Source: Flavobacterium silvaticum
Lineage (GTDB): Bacteria; Bacteroidota; Bacteroidia; Flavobacteriales; Flavobacteriaceae
Assembly: GCF_012911565.1 (NCBI RefSeq)
Contig: NZ_JAAMPU010000099.1
Coordinates: 62,001 to 126,000, forward strand
DNA length: 64,000 bases
Direction: 5' to 3'
Every line of letters starts with the position of its first letter. Position 1 is the stretch's first letter. Shown piece after piece: positions 1 to 9,513 of this stretch. The notes beneath the pieces were generated by a model that was not told the origin of the DNA, made no database searches, and saw only the letters and a list, made by a program, of their open reading frames with translations. A program made the translations under genes and the position numbers.

Positions 1-2
1 TT

Positions 3-1484
3 CAAAACTTCAAAGGCAAATATCCAAGGCAACTCTGGTATTTGTTTTTCAGTGAAATGTGGGAGCGTTTTTCGTTTTACGGGATGCGCGGCATGCTGTA
101 TTTTTTCATGGTGCATCAGTTGTTGATGAATAAGGAAGAAGCCAATTTGCAGTATGGTGCGACACAGGCCTGGGTTTATGCATTCACTTTTATAGGTGGT
201 TTTTTTGCCGATAAAATCTTCGGATTCCGCCGCTCGTTATTCTGGGGTGGATTGCTGATGATTGTCGGAAGCATTATTCTCGCTGTCGATCCGAAACAAT
301 TCTTTTTTCTAGGAGTCAGCTTCACGATTGTGGGAACCGGGTTTTTCAAGCCGAATATTTCCTCGATGGTCGGAAAACTCTATAAGGACGATGACAATAG
401 AAGAGATGCCGGTTTTTCATTGTTTTATGCCGGGGTGAATCTGGGCGCAATTCTCGGAGGATATTTTTGTATCGCTATTGGTAAGCGTGAAATGTTTTCG
501 ACACTGATTCCTGAAGGACTCGAATGGAACGTAGCCTTCAGTTTGGCATCAGTGGTTATGATAATCAGCCTTTTGACTTTTGTACGGACACAAAAAAGCC
601 TTGGTTCTATTGGTTTATCCCCGTTGACAACCGTGACTAAAAGTAAAAGGCAAATGCTGGAATGGTCAACCTATCTGGGTTCGCTTGTTCTGGTTCCGAT
701 AATAATGATCATGGTTTCCAATACGGTCTACACCGATTATTTCATGTATATCATTGGGCCGGTTTCGATTATATATTTATTGTACGAAATGCGTGGATTC
801 AGTCCTTCCCAGAATAAGAAATTGTTTGCTGCCTTGATATTCATGTTGTTCTCGATTGTATTTTGGGCATTTTTTGAACAGAGCGGCGGATCGTTAAGTG
901 ATTTTGCAGCAGAAAACCTGAATAATTCCGTTTTGGGATTTAAGTTAGATCCTAATGGTGTCAACAATTCCGCGAACTCTGTGTTTGTCGTAGCTTTTGC
1001 AGCACTCGTAGGTATTGTATGGCTGTGGTTGGGCAAGAAAAAAGCGGAACCCAATACTGTAGTTAAATTCGGATTGGCATTCCTGTTTCTTGCCGGGGGC
1101 TTTTACCTGTTCTATTACACTAAATTTTTCGCAGACCTTCAGGGTGTGACCTCACTCAATATATTTACATTAGGGTGGTTGGTCATTACGTTCGGGGAAT
1201 TATGTCTTTCACCAATTGGAATGTCTGCCATGACTAAATTATCACCTCAAAAGACACAGGCTGTTATCATGGGAATGTGGTTTCTGGCGAGCGCCTACGG
1301 ACAATATTTTGCCGGATTGCTTGGAGCCAATATAGCACAAGCATCTGCCAATTCATCCAACTTCGATAAATTGATCGTATATGCCGACGGATACAAACAG
1401 CTCGCTATTTACGCGCTTGTAGCCGGAGTTGTATTGATTGTAATTTCGCCCGTAGTCCGTAAGTTGATGCAAGAAGTAAAATAA
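3..1484 (+). CDS. POT/PTR family proton-dependent peptide transporter (5' partial)
   Basis: Inner-membrane symporter that imports di- and tripeptides with protons. The reading frame is open to the left edge: the codons before position 42 read QNFKGKYPRQLWYLFFSEMW, so the true start lies outside the window. The POT signature is visible as FFSEMWERFSFYGMRG, containing the ExxERFxYYG-like proton-coupling motif, and the second family region is GFFKPNISSMVGKLY. About a dozen hydrophobic segments follow, with the long central insertion and the C-terminal segment ELCLSPIGMSAMTKLSP typical of the family. Only roughly the first 10 to 20 residues should be missing. The downstream thioredoxin-like gene lies on the same strand 30 nt away. 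Family assignment is secure; substrate range is not readable from sequence. Confidence 0.93.
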   Translation, partial: QNFKGKYPRQLWYLFFSEMWERFSFYGMRGMLYFFMVHQLLMNKEEANLQYGATQAWVYAFTFIGGFFADKIFGFRRSLFWGGLLMIVGSIILAVDPKQFFFLGVSFTIVGTGFFKPNISSMVGKLYKDDDNRRDAGFSLFYAGVNLGAILGGYFCIAIGKREMFSTLIPEGLEWNVAFSLASVVMIISLLTFVRTQKSLGSIGLSPLTTVTKSKRQMLEWSTYLGSLVLVPIIMIMVSNTVYTDYFMYIIGPVSIIYLLYEMRGFSPSQNKKLFAALIFMLFSIVFWAFFEQSGGSLSDFAAENLNNSVLGFKLDPNGVNNSANSVFVVAFAALVGIVWLWLGKKKAEPNTVVKFGLAFLFLAGGFYLFYYTKFFADLQGVTSLNIFTLGWLVITFGELCLSPIGMSAMTKLSPQKTQAVIMGMWFLASAYGQYFAGLLGANIAQASANSSNFDKLIVYADGYKQLAIYALVAGVVLIVISPVVRKLMQEVK

Positions 1485-1514
1485 TTACCTTAGCAACGTT
1501 TTAATGAAAAGAAA

Positions 1515-1982
1515 ATGAAAAAGATACTGTTGATTTTATTGTTTATCGTTTCCCCAATGCTGATCCAGGCACAGGAACTTAAATGGTACACCAATCTTGA
1601 TGAAGCTGTAAAGGTTTCTGAAAAATCCAAAAAGCCGCTTTTGTTGTTTTTTACCGGAAGCGATTGGTGTGGCTGGTGCATCCGTCTGCAAAATGAAGTG
1701 CTTAAAACCCCGGAATTTACGGCATGGGCCAAAGAGAATGTCGTTCTTGTAGAACTTGATTTCCCTCGCCGCACACCGCAACCGGATGCAATCCGTAACC
1801 AGAATGCCCAATTGCAGCAATTCTTTGGCGTACGCGGTTATCCGACGGTTTGGTTCGCGAAGGCCAATTTCGACAAGACGGCAAACAAGATGAATTTCGA
1901 GCAATTGGGTAAAACAGGTTATGTTGCCGGCGGTCCGGCTGCATGGCTTCAAGGCGCGAACCAAATCATCAAAAAAACCTGA
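1515..1982 (+). CDS. Periplasmic thioredoxin-family protein
   Basis: A 155-residue secreted thioredoxin-fold protein. A signal peptide (about residues 1-20, ending in IQAQ) is followed by a thioredoxin_7-type domain with the redox motif SDWCGWC (Cys52, Cys55) and a cis-proline region GYPTVWF near residue 115. Such proteins reduce or isomerise disulphides in exported proteins or feed electrons to periplasmic partners; the actual partner is unknown. I chose the ATG at 1515 rather than the ATG at 1504 because it begins a normal MKK signal peptide. It follows the peptide transporter by 30 nt and converges with the comEC-like gene with a single base between the two stop codons, so no separate terminator fits there. 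Confidence 0.88.
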   Translation: MKKILLILLFIVSPMLIQAQELKWYTNLDEAVKVSEKSKKPLLLFFTGSDWCGWCIRLQNEVLKTPEFTAWAKENVVLVELDFPRRTPQPDAIRNQNAQLQQFFGVRGYPTVWFAKANFDKTANKMNFEQLGKTGYVAGGPAAWLQGANQIIKKT

Positions 1983-1983
1983 T

Positions 1984-3990
1984 TTAAAAAGATAGCATAA
2001 ATGATCCCTTTTCGGCTGTGGCATGGAAAGGGATTTTTTGTTTGCGGCAACTTTGTTTTGCGTTCTTGACGAAGCCTGGATAATTCCCACCATCTACAAT
2101 CAATTGGTAAGGCCGCAATTTTTCGAGCATCCTGTCGATGTTGATTTTTGGCGAACCGGTAATGAGTAGTATATCTGGTTTTGGATATGTTGGATAATTG
2201 CCGAGTGAATCAATGATAAGGATTTTGCTTTTTCCAGAAATAAGACAATTTGGAATAGTTCGAATCGTTGTCGAGAGTCTTTGATGCAACTTCGAGTAAT
2301 CTGAAAGCAGGTTAGGTGGCACACATGAATCGGCGTAGAAGATAACATTACTTCCTTGCCATTCGGCTAAAATGGATTTTCTGGAACTATGGAAAACGAT
2401 AAGTTCTTCCTTATTTGAATCTTCAGCCAGATCTGTGATCAAAACAATCTGGAACACTACAAGAGACGATAAGCCGAGCATCAGTTTGAATCTTTTCGGT
2501 TTCTCCAGCCACCAAACCATAAAAAGCAGGAAAATGTAGGCCACAATCAGCAAAGAAGCAGGAAAGAATATTTCCGTGAACCGAGCTGAATCAATGGATG
2601 CGATCAGTCGGATCGTCTTATTCAGAAACCCGATGCTGTTTTGTGTCAGCCAAATAATTGCCTCCGGAACAGCTGAGAAAATCGCCCAAACAACAGTCAG
2701 GCTGCCAATAGCCATGATGATTCCGACAGCAGGAATAATGACCAGATTCGTAATCAGGAAAAGACCCGGAAATTGATGGAAATAGTACAGGCTTAGCGGT
2801 AAAGTTCCCAGTTGTGCGGCAATTGAAACCGAGGCCAAATCCCGCATATTCCTTAACATCACATTTTTCGGTTTCCAGATTTTGTTCAATATTGGCTGGA
2901 ACCACAGGATTGCCAAAAGCGCCAGATAACTCAGTTGAAAGCCGGCATCGTATAAAAAATCAGGTTCCACCCAAAGTATGAGTAACATGGAAATAAAAAG
3001 GCCGTGGAATCCGGAATAATCTCTGTTGGAATAAAGGGCCAGAGAAAGAAACGAAAACATAACTACTGATCGAACAACCGAAGCAGACAATCCGGCTACA
3101 ACTGCAAATAACCACAGGATCATCAATGTTGAAATCAACGCAAGAAATCTGTTGAATTTACTTTGTGGCAGCAAGTTGAATAAGAATCTCAGGAATAACA
3201 TCAGGAAACCTACATGAAGCCCCGAAACAGAAAGGATATGGACGGCGCCAGCGAACTGGTAATCGGTTAAAATGTCTTTGGAAATATCTTGTTGCTGACC
3301 TAGAATCAATGCATTCAGAACTGCAAGTTCCTCTTTTTTAAGGTTGCTTTTTGAAAGCCTGTTGTCAATCGTATTCCGCAATCGATCCGCATAATAGAAA
3401 ATGTCTTTTTTGTTTGAACCGATTCGTATCAATTCGTCCCGATTGACCGAAGCACTTGCAAAAACCTTTTTATGTGAAAGATAGGTGGCATAATCGAACT
3501 GTCCCGGATTCAAGGGCTTTCGTATCGGTTTGATTTCAGATCGGAATGCAATGCGTTCACCCGTCTGCAATTTTCTGGTCTCGGCATCTTTTACATACAG
3601 AAGCAACTTTCCGACTGCTTTTACAGTATCGATCCCTTCAATTTGCAGGTAATATCTTTCTGCCATTATTCCGGGACGCAATCTGTCTGAAACAACGCCA
3701 TGAACAACTGCCATATTATCGGAAATAATATTTTTATAATGCGTAATCTGCCGCGCCGGATCATGGATGGCAGCAGTACTGAACCCGGAAATAAAAGCAA
3801 CGAGCAGGCAGCAAAAACTGAAATGTATGTTTTTGTCCCGTTTATAGAAATATGAAAGACCAAGAATAGAAACCCCGAGCAATAATGCACCGAAAACAAT
3901 AGTCATGGCGATATCTTTTCCATTATAACAAAGAATGCCGAATATGACGGCCAAACAAAGTTTAGGCAGCGGATAGTTGAAAATAGTCAT
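1984..3990 (-). CDS. ComEC/Rec2-family DNA-uptake channel protein
   Basis: A 668-residue polytopic membrane protein. It has an N-terminal DUF4131-like region with an OB-fold-type segment (about residues 95-190), then the Competence domain with its hallmark HILSVSGLHVGF near residue 255 and several helices. Family members form the inner-membrane channel for single-stranded DNA in natural transformation. The C-terminal soluble part (after about residue 510) corresponds in position to the metallo-beta-lactamase-like domain of longer relatives but shows no HxHxDH zinc motif, so nuclease activity is doubtful. Whether the organism is competent cannot be judged from one gene. The ATG at 3990 starts a hydrophobic segment and no better start is seen upstream. 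Confidence 0.9.
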   Translation of the reverse strand: MTIFNYPLPKLCLAVIFGILCYNGKDIAMTIVFGALLLGVSILGLSYFYKRDKNIHFSFCCLLVAFISGFSTAAIHDPARQITHYKNIISDNMAVVHGVVSDRLRPGIMAERYYLQIEGIDTVKAVGKLLLYVKDAETRKLQTGERIAFRSEIKPIRKPLNPGQFDYATYLSHKKVFASASVNRDELIRIGSNKKDIFYYADRLRNTIDNRLSKSNLKKEELAVLNALILGQQQDISKDILTDYQFAGAVHILSVSGLHVGFLMLFLRFLFNLLPQSKFNRFLALISTLMILWLFAVVAGLSASVVRSVVMFSFLSLALYSNRDYSGFHGLFISMLLILWVEPDFLYDAGFQLSYLALLAILWFQPILNKIWKPKNVMLRNMRDLASVSIAAQLGTLPLSLYYFHQFPGLFLITNLVIIPAVGIIMAIGSLTVVWAIFSAVPEAIIWLTQNSIGFLNKTIRLIASIDSARFTEIFFPASLLIVAYIFLLFMVWWLEKPKRFKLMLGLSSLVVFQIVLITDLAEDSNKEELIVFHSSRKSILAEWQGSNVIFYADSCVPPNLLSDYSKLHQRLSTTIRTIPNCLISGKSKILIIDSLGNYPTYPKPDILLITGSPKINIDRMLEKLRPYQLIVDGGNYPGFVKNAKQSCRKQKIPFHATAEKGSFMLSF

Positions 3991-4083
3991 GATTATCTGT
4001 CGGTTTCCTGTAAGCTCTCATTTGAAAAGGAAGGCAAAAGGAATCAGGATCGAGTGACTGATATTTCCGTTTCCAAATGCCTC

Positions 4084-4132
4084 CTTTGTACAGAGCAACG
4101 GGCTAGATTGCAATTCTAAAAGTAGCGGATTG
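4084..4132. repeat. Short GATTGCAA direct repeat in intergenic DNA
   Basis: The 246-base gap between comEC and the NlpC/P60 gene holds two copies of GATTGCAA about 25 bases apart, with AACGGGCTAG and AGTAGCGG between and before them. The arrangement resembles a decayed interspersed element. The rest of the gap, which must contain the comEC promoter, shows no recognisable -7 box. Weak evidence. Confidence 0.3.
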
Positions 4133-4192
4133 CAAAATCAGTCAGGTACAGAAAAAATGTATCAATTGTTAAAATTTGAATTAAAATAAAAA

Positions 4193-4215
4193 AAGGAAGC
4201 CTTTTGAGCTTCCTT
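4193..4215 (-). terminator. Intrinsic terminator of the NlpC/P60 gene
   Basis: Read on the minus strand, AAGGAAGC and GCTTCCTT form an 8-bp stem with a 7-nt loop followed by a run of seven T residues, about 20 nt after the NlpC/P60 stop codon. Confidence 0.85.
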
Positions 4216-4236
4216 CTAATATTGAGTCGATTTTCT

Positions 4237-4959
4237 TTACAGCATTCGGTTTGCCTGGACAAAATTCTTTTTGTAATACGGTTCTTTGGTAGAAGATATG
4301 ATTACGCCTTCGTGAGTGGACGAATGGACAAATTTAATTTCATCGCCCAAAACCTCTATCACCATTCCAACATGGTTGATGATGCGTTTTCCGTTGGTGT
4401 GGAAAAAAATCAGGTCGCCTTTTTTGATTTCCTCTTTGGCAACTTTGACACCTACTTTTGCCATTTCATTTGAAGAGCGTGGCAGTTTTACATCGAATAT
4501 ATTGAATACAGCTGTTACCATTCCGGAGCAATCCATACCCCTTTGTGTAGATCCGCCACCAAGATATCTGGTTCCGATAAAAGACATGGCATTGTTGATC
4601 ATTTGAAGCGCCATGTAGCTATCGTTGTCATCATCGGCGATCAAATCGGCATCGTCTGTTTGTTTTATAAGTGCCTTTTTGCTTTTTGTAACCGTTTTGG
4701 CAACAGGCTTTGCGGCAACTTTAGCAACTGCCACGGGTTGTGTAACAGTAGTCTGCTTTTGGGCAGTAGTGGTTTTTTTGACGGATTTATCTTCGGTAAG
4801 ATTGGAAACTGCAGATTGAACTTCGGTAGAAACTTCAGGTTTGCGGTAAATGCCTTTTTTAATAGCTTCTTTTTTTGATGTAACCACCTGGGAATTAGCT
4901 TCAAAAGCTAAAAGGCAAAACATCGGGAGTATGAGGGCAAACAGTTTTTTTGCGAACAT
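4237..4959 (-). CDS. Secreted NlpC/P60 (C40) cell-wall peptidase
   Basis: A 240-residue exported peptidoglycan hydrolase. It has a signal peptide (about residues 1-23), a low-complexity Lys/Thr/Val/Ala-rich linker (about 25-105) and a C-terminal NlpC/P60 domain. The catalytic triad is readable as Cys144 in GMDCSGM, His196 in INHVGMV and His212 in FVHSST. The family cleaves D-Glu-meso-diaminopimelate or related bonds in stem peptides. The linker probably spans the periplasm or contacts the wall. It is a single-gene unit with its own terminator and a candidate promoter about 120 bases upstream. Fold and catalytic class are secure; the exact bond cleaved is inferred from the family. Confidence 0.92.
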   Translation of the reverse strand: MFAKKLFALILPMFCLLAFEANSQVVTSKKEAIKKGIYRKPEVSTEVQSAVSNLTEDKSVKKTTTAQKQTTVTQPVAVAKVAAKPVAKTVTKSKKALIKQTDDADLIADDDNDSYMALQMINNAMSFIGTRYLGGGSTQRGMDCSGMVTAVFNIFDVKLPRSSNEMAKVGVKVAKEEIKKGDLIFFHTNGKRIINHVGMVIEVLGDEIKFVHSSTHEGVIISSTKEPYYKKNFVQANRML

Positions 4960-5085
4960 ATTTTATTTTTTATTTTTCAGCCGAAACTCTTTGGCTTTAG
5001 ATTTATAAATAAAATTCTGCGGTAGAATTTATTCTCGTGGCTAACAGTAACGTGAATCAAAAGGTGATTATTATACCATTGCGGC

Positions 5086-5093
5086 CAAATATA
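5086..5093 (-). promoter_or_regulatory. Candidate -7 box for the NlpC/P60 gene
   Basis: TATATTTG on the minus strand matches the Bacteroidota -7 consensus TAnnTTTG exactly. No good TTTG -33 element lies 17-23 nt upstream. The predicted transcript would have a leader of about 120 nt. Confidence 0.4.
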
Positions 5094-5150
5094 ACACAAT
5101 TCTCATAATTTTCTATCAGCCAGTTATCAACATTTTGACTGAAAATGTTC

Positions 5151-6266
5151 TTAACTGTTGATATACTGAATAATAAGTTTTGCTGTTTCAGCACTGGCTC
5201 CGGCGCCTCCGAGCTTTATTTCCAGTGCATCATAATCTGATAAAATCCGTTGGCGGTTTGCCGGATCGAAAAGTTTTGCGAGTTCCGACGATAATTTCTT
5301 CGGATTTAAATCGGCCTGTATCAATTCCGTCACGACTTCGCGATCCATGATGAGATTTACAAGGGAAATGAATTTCAACGTAATGATGCGTTTTGCAATC
5401 TGATAGGAAATCCATCCACCTTTATAACAAACAACTTCAGGTACTTTATAGAGTGCAGTTTCGAGCGTCGCCGTGCCTGATGTAACCAATGCCGCATCTG
5501 CAATCGATAACAAATCATAAGTTCGGTTGAGTACGAAAGCCACATTGCTTTTTTTGGTGAATTGCTCGTAGAATGAAGCTTCCTGACCCGGTGCGCCCGC
5601 GATTACAAATTGGTATTGAGGAAAATGAGTCGCCGCATCGAGCATGATTTCAAGCATTTTTGAAATTTCCTGTTTGCGGCTTCCGGGCAATAAGGCTACG
5701 ATTGGTCTGTTGTCGAGTTTAAATTCAGATAAAACCGTTTCCCGATTTGGTTTCGTTCGTTGCTGGATTGCATCGATTAGTGGATGTCCGACAAAATCGA
5801 CCGGGAATTTATGTTTGTCTTCATAAAACCCTTTCTCGAACGGAAGGATCACGAACATTCGGTCCACATCGCGTTTGATGGCCTTGATCCGATTTTCTTT
5901 CCACGCCCAGATTTGCGGTGATATATAATAAAAGGTGCGATAATGTCTTTCTTTGGCCCATTTCGCGATGCGCATGTTAAAGCCGGGATAATCGATAAGG
6001 ATGATGGCATCCGGCTGGAACGATTCGATATCTACTTTACAGAAAGCAATATTTTTCATTATAGTGCTCAGGTTCGACACCACTTCTGCAAAACCCATAA
6101 ATGCCAAATCGCGGTAATGTTTGACCAGTTCGCCACCGGCATCGCGCATCAAATCGCCTCCCCAACAACGGATTTCGGCAGAAGTATCATCTCGTTTAAG
6201 CGCTTTGATCAGGTTCGATCCGTGTAAATCCCCCGATGCTTCACCGGCAATTATGTAGTATTTCAT
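5151..6266 (-). CDS. lpxB: Lipid-A-disaccharide synthase
   Basis: A 371-residue GT19-family glycosyltransferase. It joins UDP-2,3-diacylglucosamine to lipid X to give the tetraacyl disaccharide of lipid A, at the inner face of the cytoplasmic membrane. Visible landmarks are the N-terminal GEASGDLHGSNL motif (residues 8-19), IDYPGFNMRIAKWAK, and the nucleotide-binding region VALLPGSRKQEI followed by SGTATLETAL. Length is normal for LpxB. It starts 9 nt after surE ends and is probably co-transcribed with it, an arrangement common in Bacteroidota. Confidence 0.97.
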   Translation of the reverse strand: MKYYIIAGEASGDLHGSNLIKALKRDDTSAEIRCWGGDLMRDAGGELVKHYRDLAFMGFAEVVSNLSTIMKNIAFCKVDIESFQPDAIILIDYPGFNMRIAKWAKERHYRTFYYISPQIWAWKENRIKAIKRDVDRMFVILPFEKGFYEDKHKFPVDFVGHPLIDAIQQRTKPNRETVLSEFKLDNRPIVALLPGSRKQEISKMLEIMLDAATHFPQYQFVIAGAPGQEASFYEQFTKKSNVAFVLNRTYDLLSIADAALVTSGTATLETALYKVPEVVCYKGGWISYQIAKRIITLKFISLVNLIMDREVVTELIQADLNPKKLSSELAKLFDPANRQRILSDYDALEIKLGGAGASAETAKLIIQYINS

Positions 6267-6275
6267 CTGTCGCTG

Positions 6276-7049
6276 TTAAAGATTCCAGGAATTGAGGAAT
6301 TGCATGGCATGGTAAGCCGTCAGGTCAAACTGTACGGGAACAATGGAAACGTATCCGTTTTTAAGCGCCCATTCGTCTGTGTCTTCTCCGTTGTCAAGGT
6401 TTTTGAATTCGCCCGTGAGCCAGTAATAATCACGGCCCATCGGGGTTTTTCGTTTGTCGAACGTTTCGAGCCAGATCGCTTTCGCCTGCCTGCAGATTTT
6501 TACACCCTTGATGTCTTCACGTTTTAATTTTGGAAAATTTACGTTTAGGATGGTTCCTTCGGGCAGTCCGGTTTCGAGAACTTTCGATGCGATTTCTTTT
6601 ACGAATGGGGTTATCGCGTCAAAATCGGCGTTCCAGTCAAAATCCTGAAGTGAAAATCCGATTGATGGAATCCCTTCGATCCCGGCTTCAACCGCGGCAC
6701 TCATCGTTCCTGAATAAATCACGTTGATGGAAGAATTCGATCCGTGGTTGATGCCTGAAACACACAAATCCGGTTTGCCCTTTATGATTTCACTCACGGC
6801 AAATTTGACGCAATCAACCGGCGTTCCGGAGCAGGCATATTCTTCGAAAGCAGCATCTGGCTTGGATATTTTTTCCAGATGCAGCGTATTGTTGATGGTG
6901 ATGGCATGGCCGGTTCCAGATTGCGGCCCGTCCGGAGCGACCACAATAATGTCTCCGAGTTGCTGCATGACGCTTATAAGTGCCCGAATTCCCGGAGCTG
7001 TGATTCCGTCGTCGTTGGTAATCAGGATAAGCGGTCGTTTTTTCATCAA
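6276..7049 (-). CDS. surE: 5'/3'-nucleotidase SurE
   Basis: A 257-residue cytosolic, metal-dependent phosphatase of the SurE family, which dephosphorylates nucleoside monophosphates and is linked to stationary-phase survival. The N-terminal metal-binding signature ITNDDGITAPGI contains Asp13-Asp14; further ligands lie in DGPQSGTGHAIT and CVSGINHGSNS. An adjacent ATG pair starts the frame (MMKK); I used the first. It heads a two-gene unit with lpxB, which follows after 9 nt. A divergent promoter region separates it from the tail-specific protease. Confidence 0.96.
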   Translation of the reverse strand: MMKKRPLILITNDDGITAPGIRALISVMQQLGDIIVVAPDGPQSGTGHAITINNTLHLEKISKPDAAFEEYACSGTPVDCVKFAVSEIIKGKPDLCVSGINHGSNSSINVIYSGTMSAAVEAGIEGIPSIGFSLQDFDWNADFDAITPFVKEIASKVLETGLPEGTILNVNFPKLKREDIKGVKICRQAKAIWLETFDKRKTPMGRDYYWLTGEFKNLDNGEDTDEWALKNGYVSIVPVQFDLTAYHAMQFLNSWNL

Positions 7050-7125
7050 TGGAGAATCTGTTTAAGATTGTCAGATGTGACTGTAACACAATTACAATGA
7101 AACAGACAAATGCATCTGAACCGTA

Positions 7126-7157
7126 CAAAAATAGCTATTTTAGCGGGGCAGAACAAC
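7126..7157 (-). promoter_or_regulatory. Promoter of surE-lpxB
   Basis: On the minus strand, TTG is followed after 20 nt by TATTTTTG, matching the Bacteroidota -33/-7 arrangement. The predicted transcript begins about 70 nt before the surE start. Confidence 0.6.
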
Positions 7158-7227
7158 CCTTTAGGTTTAACAAAAAATTATGCGCAACCCCAGGCCGACG
7201 CTGTAATTTTTGAGTAAATTGGCCGTT

Positions 7228-9492
7228 ATGAATGCAATGATGCAGTTTATGAAAAGGAATTATAAGATTGTGCTGATAGTGGCCGTCCTGGCTGCCGCAC
7301 TTTGGAGCTTTATGCCCAGCAAACCAACGAGCGACCCTGAAAAAGACAAAGCGTTACTCGAACTTCTAACCTTCGTTATTGAACGCGGACATTACGATCC
7401 GGCTGCCATTGACGATACGTTTTCCAAAGGAATTTATAAAGATTACATAACCGCCCTCGATCCGTCGAGACGTTTTTTCCTGCAATCGGATATCGATGAA
7501 TTCGCTAAATACGAGACACAGATCGACGACCAGATCAAGAATAAAGACCTGACTTTTTTCGATCTTACCTATAACAGGTTAATGGAACGCATCAAGCAAA
7601 GCAAAGCCTATTATAAAACGGTTCTTGAAAGCCCGATCAATTATAAGGTCGAGGAAGACATCAATACCGATTATGAAAAATTGCCGTATGCAAAATCTGT
7701 AGATGATTTAAAAGAAAGATGGAGAAAGCAGGTAAAATTGTCTACACTTTCATCTTTAGCTGATAAACTCGATTTGCAGGAAGGCAAAGCAGAACGCAAA
7801 CCAGAAGCATCATTAGATGCAAACGACGAAAAACCGGATTTGGCTGCCGATCAAAAAGCGCTTGAAAAAGCCCAATCCGATAAAAAGGATGAAACTGTCA
7901 AAATCGAGAAAAAGTCATACGAAGAACTCGAGGCCGATACCCGTAAAAGCACTGAGAAATCACTCAACGAATATTTCGGATTTATTGACGATTTGAACCG
8001 TGAAGACTGGTTCGCCGTTTACATCAATGCCATCGCTTCGCGTTTCGATCCGCATACTTCGTATTTCCCGCCAGATGAAAAAGAACGTTTCGACGTGAGC
8101 ATGAGCGGAAAACTCGAAGGCATCGGCGCCCGTCTCCAAAAGAAAAATGACTTTACCGAAATCACCGAATTGATTTCCGGCGGCCCGGCCTGGAGAGGGA
8201 AAGAATTAGAGCCTGGCGATGTCATCTTAAAAGTAGCACAGGGAAATAAAGAGCCTGTCGATGTCGTGGGGATGCGATTGGATGATGTGGTCAAGAAAAT
8301 CAAAGGCCCGAAAGGAACAGAAGTCCGTCTGTCCGTCAAAAAAACCGATGGAACCATGAAGGTAATCTCAATCATCCGCGATGAAGTGGAAATCGAGGAA
8401 ACCTATGCCAAATCAACTATTATCAACCGTAACGGCATGAAATACGGATTGATTTACCTGCCGAAATTCTATATCGACTTTGACAATGCCAACAGCCGCG
8501 ATGCCGGAAAAGACATTGCCCAGGAAGTAGAACGGCTTAAAAAAGAAAATGTTCAGGGAATTATCCTGGACGTACGTGACAACGGCGGTGGTTCTTTGAA
8601 AACCGTGGTTGATATTGCCGGATTGTTTATTGACGAAGGCCCGATTGTCCAGATCAAATCTGCCGGTAAGAAGAAAGAAGTATTGTTTGACAAAGATCCG
8701 AAGGTGGAATACGATGGCCCGCTTGTCATTATGGTGAATAGTTTCTCTGCATCGGCATCTGAAATCCTTGCTGCGGCAATCCAGGATTATCACCGAGGTG
8801 TCATCATCGGAAGCAAACAGACGTATGGTAAAGGAACGGTCCAGAACGTAATCGACCTGAACCAATTTGTCCGCAACAGTGATTTTGGCGATATGGGTGC
8901 ACTCAAAACGACAACCCAGAAGTTCTACAGAATCGATGGCGGATCGACCCAACTCAATGGTGTCAGCAGTGATATCGCCATGCCGGACAGATATTCCTAC
9001 GTGAAGATGGGCGAACGCGATATTGACAATGCCATGCCTTGGGATAAGATCGATGCAGCCGATTACAAGCTTTGGGACAAAAGCCCGAATTTCAACCAAG
9101 CCATCGCGAACAGTCGCAAACGTATCGAAGGAAACCAACAGTTCAAGCTTATCGATGAAAATGCAAAATGGCTCAACGACAGAAGCGAAGAGTCAGTTTA
9201 TAGCCTGAATATCGATAAATTCAGGACAGAGCAGGATCAGTTGGAACAAAAATCGAAAAAGTATAAAGTGCTTTCGGATTATAAGAATGACCTGACTTTT
9301 GCGTCGCTTCCCTATGAAGTAAAAGCGATTGCGGCAGACAACCTATTAAAAGAGAAACGCCAGAGGTGGCATGAAAGTCTTGGAAAAGATATTTATGTTG
9401 AAGAAGCGGTCAATGTACTTGACGATCTTCAGGGAAAGCCGATAAAGCCGGCATCGGTAGCGGGTAAAAAAGACAAACTCGTTAAATCGTAA
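7228..9492 (+). CDS. prc: Tail-specific (C-terminal processing) protease, S41 family
   Basis: Envelope serine protease of the Prc/Tsp type that degrades or trims periplasmic proteins from the C-terminus. The frame runs upstream to a TTG at 7210; I placed the start at the ATG at 7228, and the ATG at 7249 (MKRNYKIVL) is also plausible. A membrane anchor or signal segment follows. The domains are an N-terminal Tsp region with a charged Lys/Glu/Asp-rich stretch (about residues 185-245), a PDZ domain starting about LEGIGARLQ, and the S41 domain. The catalytic pair is the Ser in NSFSASASEIL and the Lys in TYGKGTVQ. The C-terminal DUF3340-like part is present. It is a monocistronic unit closed by a terminator. 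Confidence 0.94.
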   Translation: MNAMMQFMKRNYKIVLIVAVLAAALWSFMPSKPTSDPEKDKALLELLTFVIERGHYDPAAIDDTFSKGIYKDYITALDPSRRFFLQSDIDEFAKYETQIDDQIKNKDLTFFDLTYNRLMERIKQSKAYYKTVLESPINYKVEEDINTDYEKLPYAKSVDDLKERWRKQVKLSTLSSLADKLDLQEGKAERKPEASLDANDEKPDLAADQKALEKAQSDKKDETVKIEKKSYEELEADTRKSTEKSLNEYFGFIDDLNREDWFAVYINAIASRFDPHTSYFPPDEKERFDVSMSGKLEGIGARLQKKNDFTEITELISGGPAWRGKELEPGDVILKVAQGNKEPVDVVGMRLDDVVKKIKGPKGTEVRLSVKKTDGTMKVISIIRDEVEIEETYAKSTIINRNGMKYGLIYLPKFYIDFDNANSRDAGKDIAQEVERLKKENVQGIILDVRDNGGGSLKTVVDIAGLFIDEGPIVQIKSAGKKKEVLFDKDPKVEYDGPLVIMVNSFSASASEILAAAIQDYHRGVIIGSKQTYGKGTVQNVIDLNQFVRNSDFGDMGALKTTTQKFYRIDGGSTQLNGVSSDIAMPDRYSYVKMGERDIDNAMPWDKIDAADYKLWDKSPNFNQAIANSRKRIEGNQQFKLIDENAKWLNDRSEESVYSLNIDKFRTEQDQLEQKSKKYKVLSDYKNDLTFASLPYEVKAIAADNLLKEKRQRWHESLGKDIYVEEAVNVLDDLQGKPIKPASVAGKKDKLVKS

Positions 9493-9513
9493 TTTTTGAA
9501 ATCATATAAGAGA

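Noticed and set aside
8413..9138. Open frame of 241 codons on the minus strand
   Set aside because: It lies antisense to the protease prc, which has clear motifs and continuous homology; the frame lacks any family pattern.
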